DNA of 14,121 nucleotides, from NCBI GenBank assembly GCA_027490485.1, contig JAIXYA010000243.1, positions 1-14,121 of the forward strand. The letters run 5' to 3'. The position numbers and the translations under genes were made by a program. The notes beneath the pieces are model-generated. The model was not told the DNA's origin and searched no databases. It was given only the letters and a program-made list of their open reading frames with translations. The stretch comes from Comamonadaceae bacterium. GTDB lineage: Bacteria > Pseudomonadota > Gammaproteobacteria > Burkholderiales > Burkholderiaceae_C. This document shows positions 13,239 to 14,121 of the stretch, one piece after another (the first letter of the stretch is position 1; every line of letters starts with the position of its first letter).

Positions 13239-14121
13239 TTACTTTAGAACCATTAAGTTGTTTTGCCGCTCCAAAGCACGTGGCAGGCGCAAGTCCATCA
13301 CTGCCTGCCCCCCTGTACGCTCGACCCATGCGGCGAGTTTTTGTTCAGCGTCCCCCGACAAAGCGTTCGCAGCGTTTTGTGCTGTTTGAAACAACCACAA
13401 GCCATGCACTGCGCTGGCTCGTTGCACCTGAACACCTCGCCATGCATAGCTCACCATGCCCAAGGTGGGATGCACCATGTGTTTATCGTTGACATTGATC
13501 AGGTGTCCCGCTTGAATTTCAGGGTGTGCAAGCAGCCATTGCTGGTAGCTAGCGATGTCTGCAACTAACTGTGGCCCCCAGTCCTTGAATACCAAAGCCA
13601 GCACAGGTTCCAAACTGGCAGGTAAGGCGTCATCGGGTAACCAATCGGCATCGTGGAGCGCATATTCGCCATCTGGGGTGTTGGGCAGTTGCATACGCTC
13701 GACCCATCGCGCAACATTGGGCGCTCGCTTCTTCATCAATGCAGTGGGGTACGGGTCGCGTCCAAGGTGTGCATACATGGGTGCAATAAGACCCAAGTCG
13801 GCAATGCTCACTCGCCATCCCATCACATAGGGGTAGCTTTGAAAGTGAACGTCAAGAGCTTCCAGCCATTCTTCATAAGCAGTCTCTATGGCAGGCGCAG
13901 TTGCAGGGGTGATTCCCAGCGCTGGCAAACTGGAGCTGAAAAAATCCATGACTCGTTTTCCAGCGTTACGCCGGGCCTCGCGGTCTGCGCCTGCATACAG
14001 TCCACGGCCAAACTCGGTCTGCAAGAAAAGTTCCTGCTCATCGCGGTAACTCCAGCGGTAGTGCATGGCAGCCTGCAACATGCCTTCAAGACCAAAGCCG
14101 TCGATCAGCCTTGCCACCACC
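13239..14121 (-). CDS. Glutathione S-transferase-like protein (5' end off the window)
   Basis: The last 293 codons of a gene that begins beyond base 14121; the GTG codons at the edge are probably internal. The visible part is helical and contains WRVSIADLGL (visible residues 102-111), matching the N-capping S-x-A-D segment of glutathione S-transferase C-terminal domains. The usual N-terminal thioredoxin-like, glutathione-binding domain would lie off the window. About 180 residues follow that motif, more than a standard transferase needs, including PDGEYALHDADWLPDD and FKDWGPQLVADIASYQQWL. This suggests an extended subfamily. No signal peptide or membrane segment is seen in the visible part. 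It is upstream of, and close to, the acyl-CoA ligase, consistent with an operon. Substrate and glutathione dependence are unknown. Confidence 0.75.
   Translation of the reverse strand, partial: VVARLIDGFGLEGMLQAAMHYRWSYRDEQELFLQTEFGRGLYAGADREARRNAGKRVMDFFSSSLPALGITPATAPAIETAYEEWLEALDVHFQSYPYVMGWRVSIADLGLIAPMYAHLGRDPYPTALMKKRAPNVARWVERMQLPNTPDGEYALHDADWLPDDALPASLEPVLALVFKDWGPQLVADIASYQQWLLAHPEIQAGHLINVNDKHMVHPTLGMVSYAWRGVQVQRASAVHGLWLFQTAQNAANALSGDAEQKLAAWVERTGGQAVMDLRLPRALERQNNLMVLK

Noticed and set aside
1..14121. CRISPR arrays, tRNA genes, insertion sequences, prophage or toxin-antitoxin genes
   Set aside because: I looked for repeated spaced units, cloverleaf-like sequences, transposase or integrase motifs and short paired genes, and found none I could support.

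Overview
The window looks like a chromosomal stretch of a betaproteobacterium, most likely Burkholderiales and possibly a freshwater Comamonadaceae-like organism. This rests on the tandem pair of cyanophycin synthetase genes, the roughly 50% GC content and the family mix. The genus cannot be fixed from the sequence alone. Gene density is high: no intergenic gap exceeds about 140 bases, and I see no tRNA, rRNA, CRISPR array, insertion sequence or phage gene.

Left block (1-6935), cyanophycin metabolism. Two cyanophycin synthetase paralogues lie on the minus strand. The upstream one (here cphA', 736 codons) has a degenerate P-loop in its Mur-ligase-like domain. It is joined by a 4-base GTGA overlap to a catalytically complete-looking cphA, which runs off the left edge. 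Divergently, across only 45 bp, lie a half-size ABC exporter with an extra N-terminal domain and a DUF1854 protein, joined by a 4-base ATGA overlap. This ABC/DUF1854 pair is known to accompany cyanophycin genes in proteobacteria, but I know of no established function for it. Cyanophycin is a nitrogen and carbon reserve made of Asp and Arg. No cyanophycinase or isoaspartyl dipeptidase is visible here.

Middle block (7075-10844), plus strand, exported proteins. An acetamidase/formamidase-family enzyme carries a signal peptide and is followed by a strong intrinsic terminator. Only 12 bases after the terminator's T-tract begins a three-gene run: a short exported protein with faint solute-binding-protein character, an unrecognised helical exported protein, and a HupE/UreJ-family membrane protein. 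All three are predicted to mature to an N-terminal histidine, which together with the HupE/UreJ histidine motifs points to metal chemistry. An amidase that would release ammonia outside the cytoplasm, beside a nitrogen-storage locus, suggests a nitrogen-scavenging theme, but that is inference.

Right block (10847-14121), minus strand. A glutathione S-transferase-like protein (5' part off the window), a long-chain acyl-CoA synthetase-type AMP-forming ligase and an FMN nitroreductase are closely spaced (15 and 25 bases) and are probably one operon. It converges tail-to-tail with the HupE/UreJ gene across a 2-base gap, with no visible terminator.
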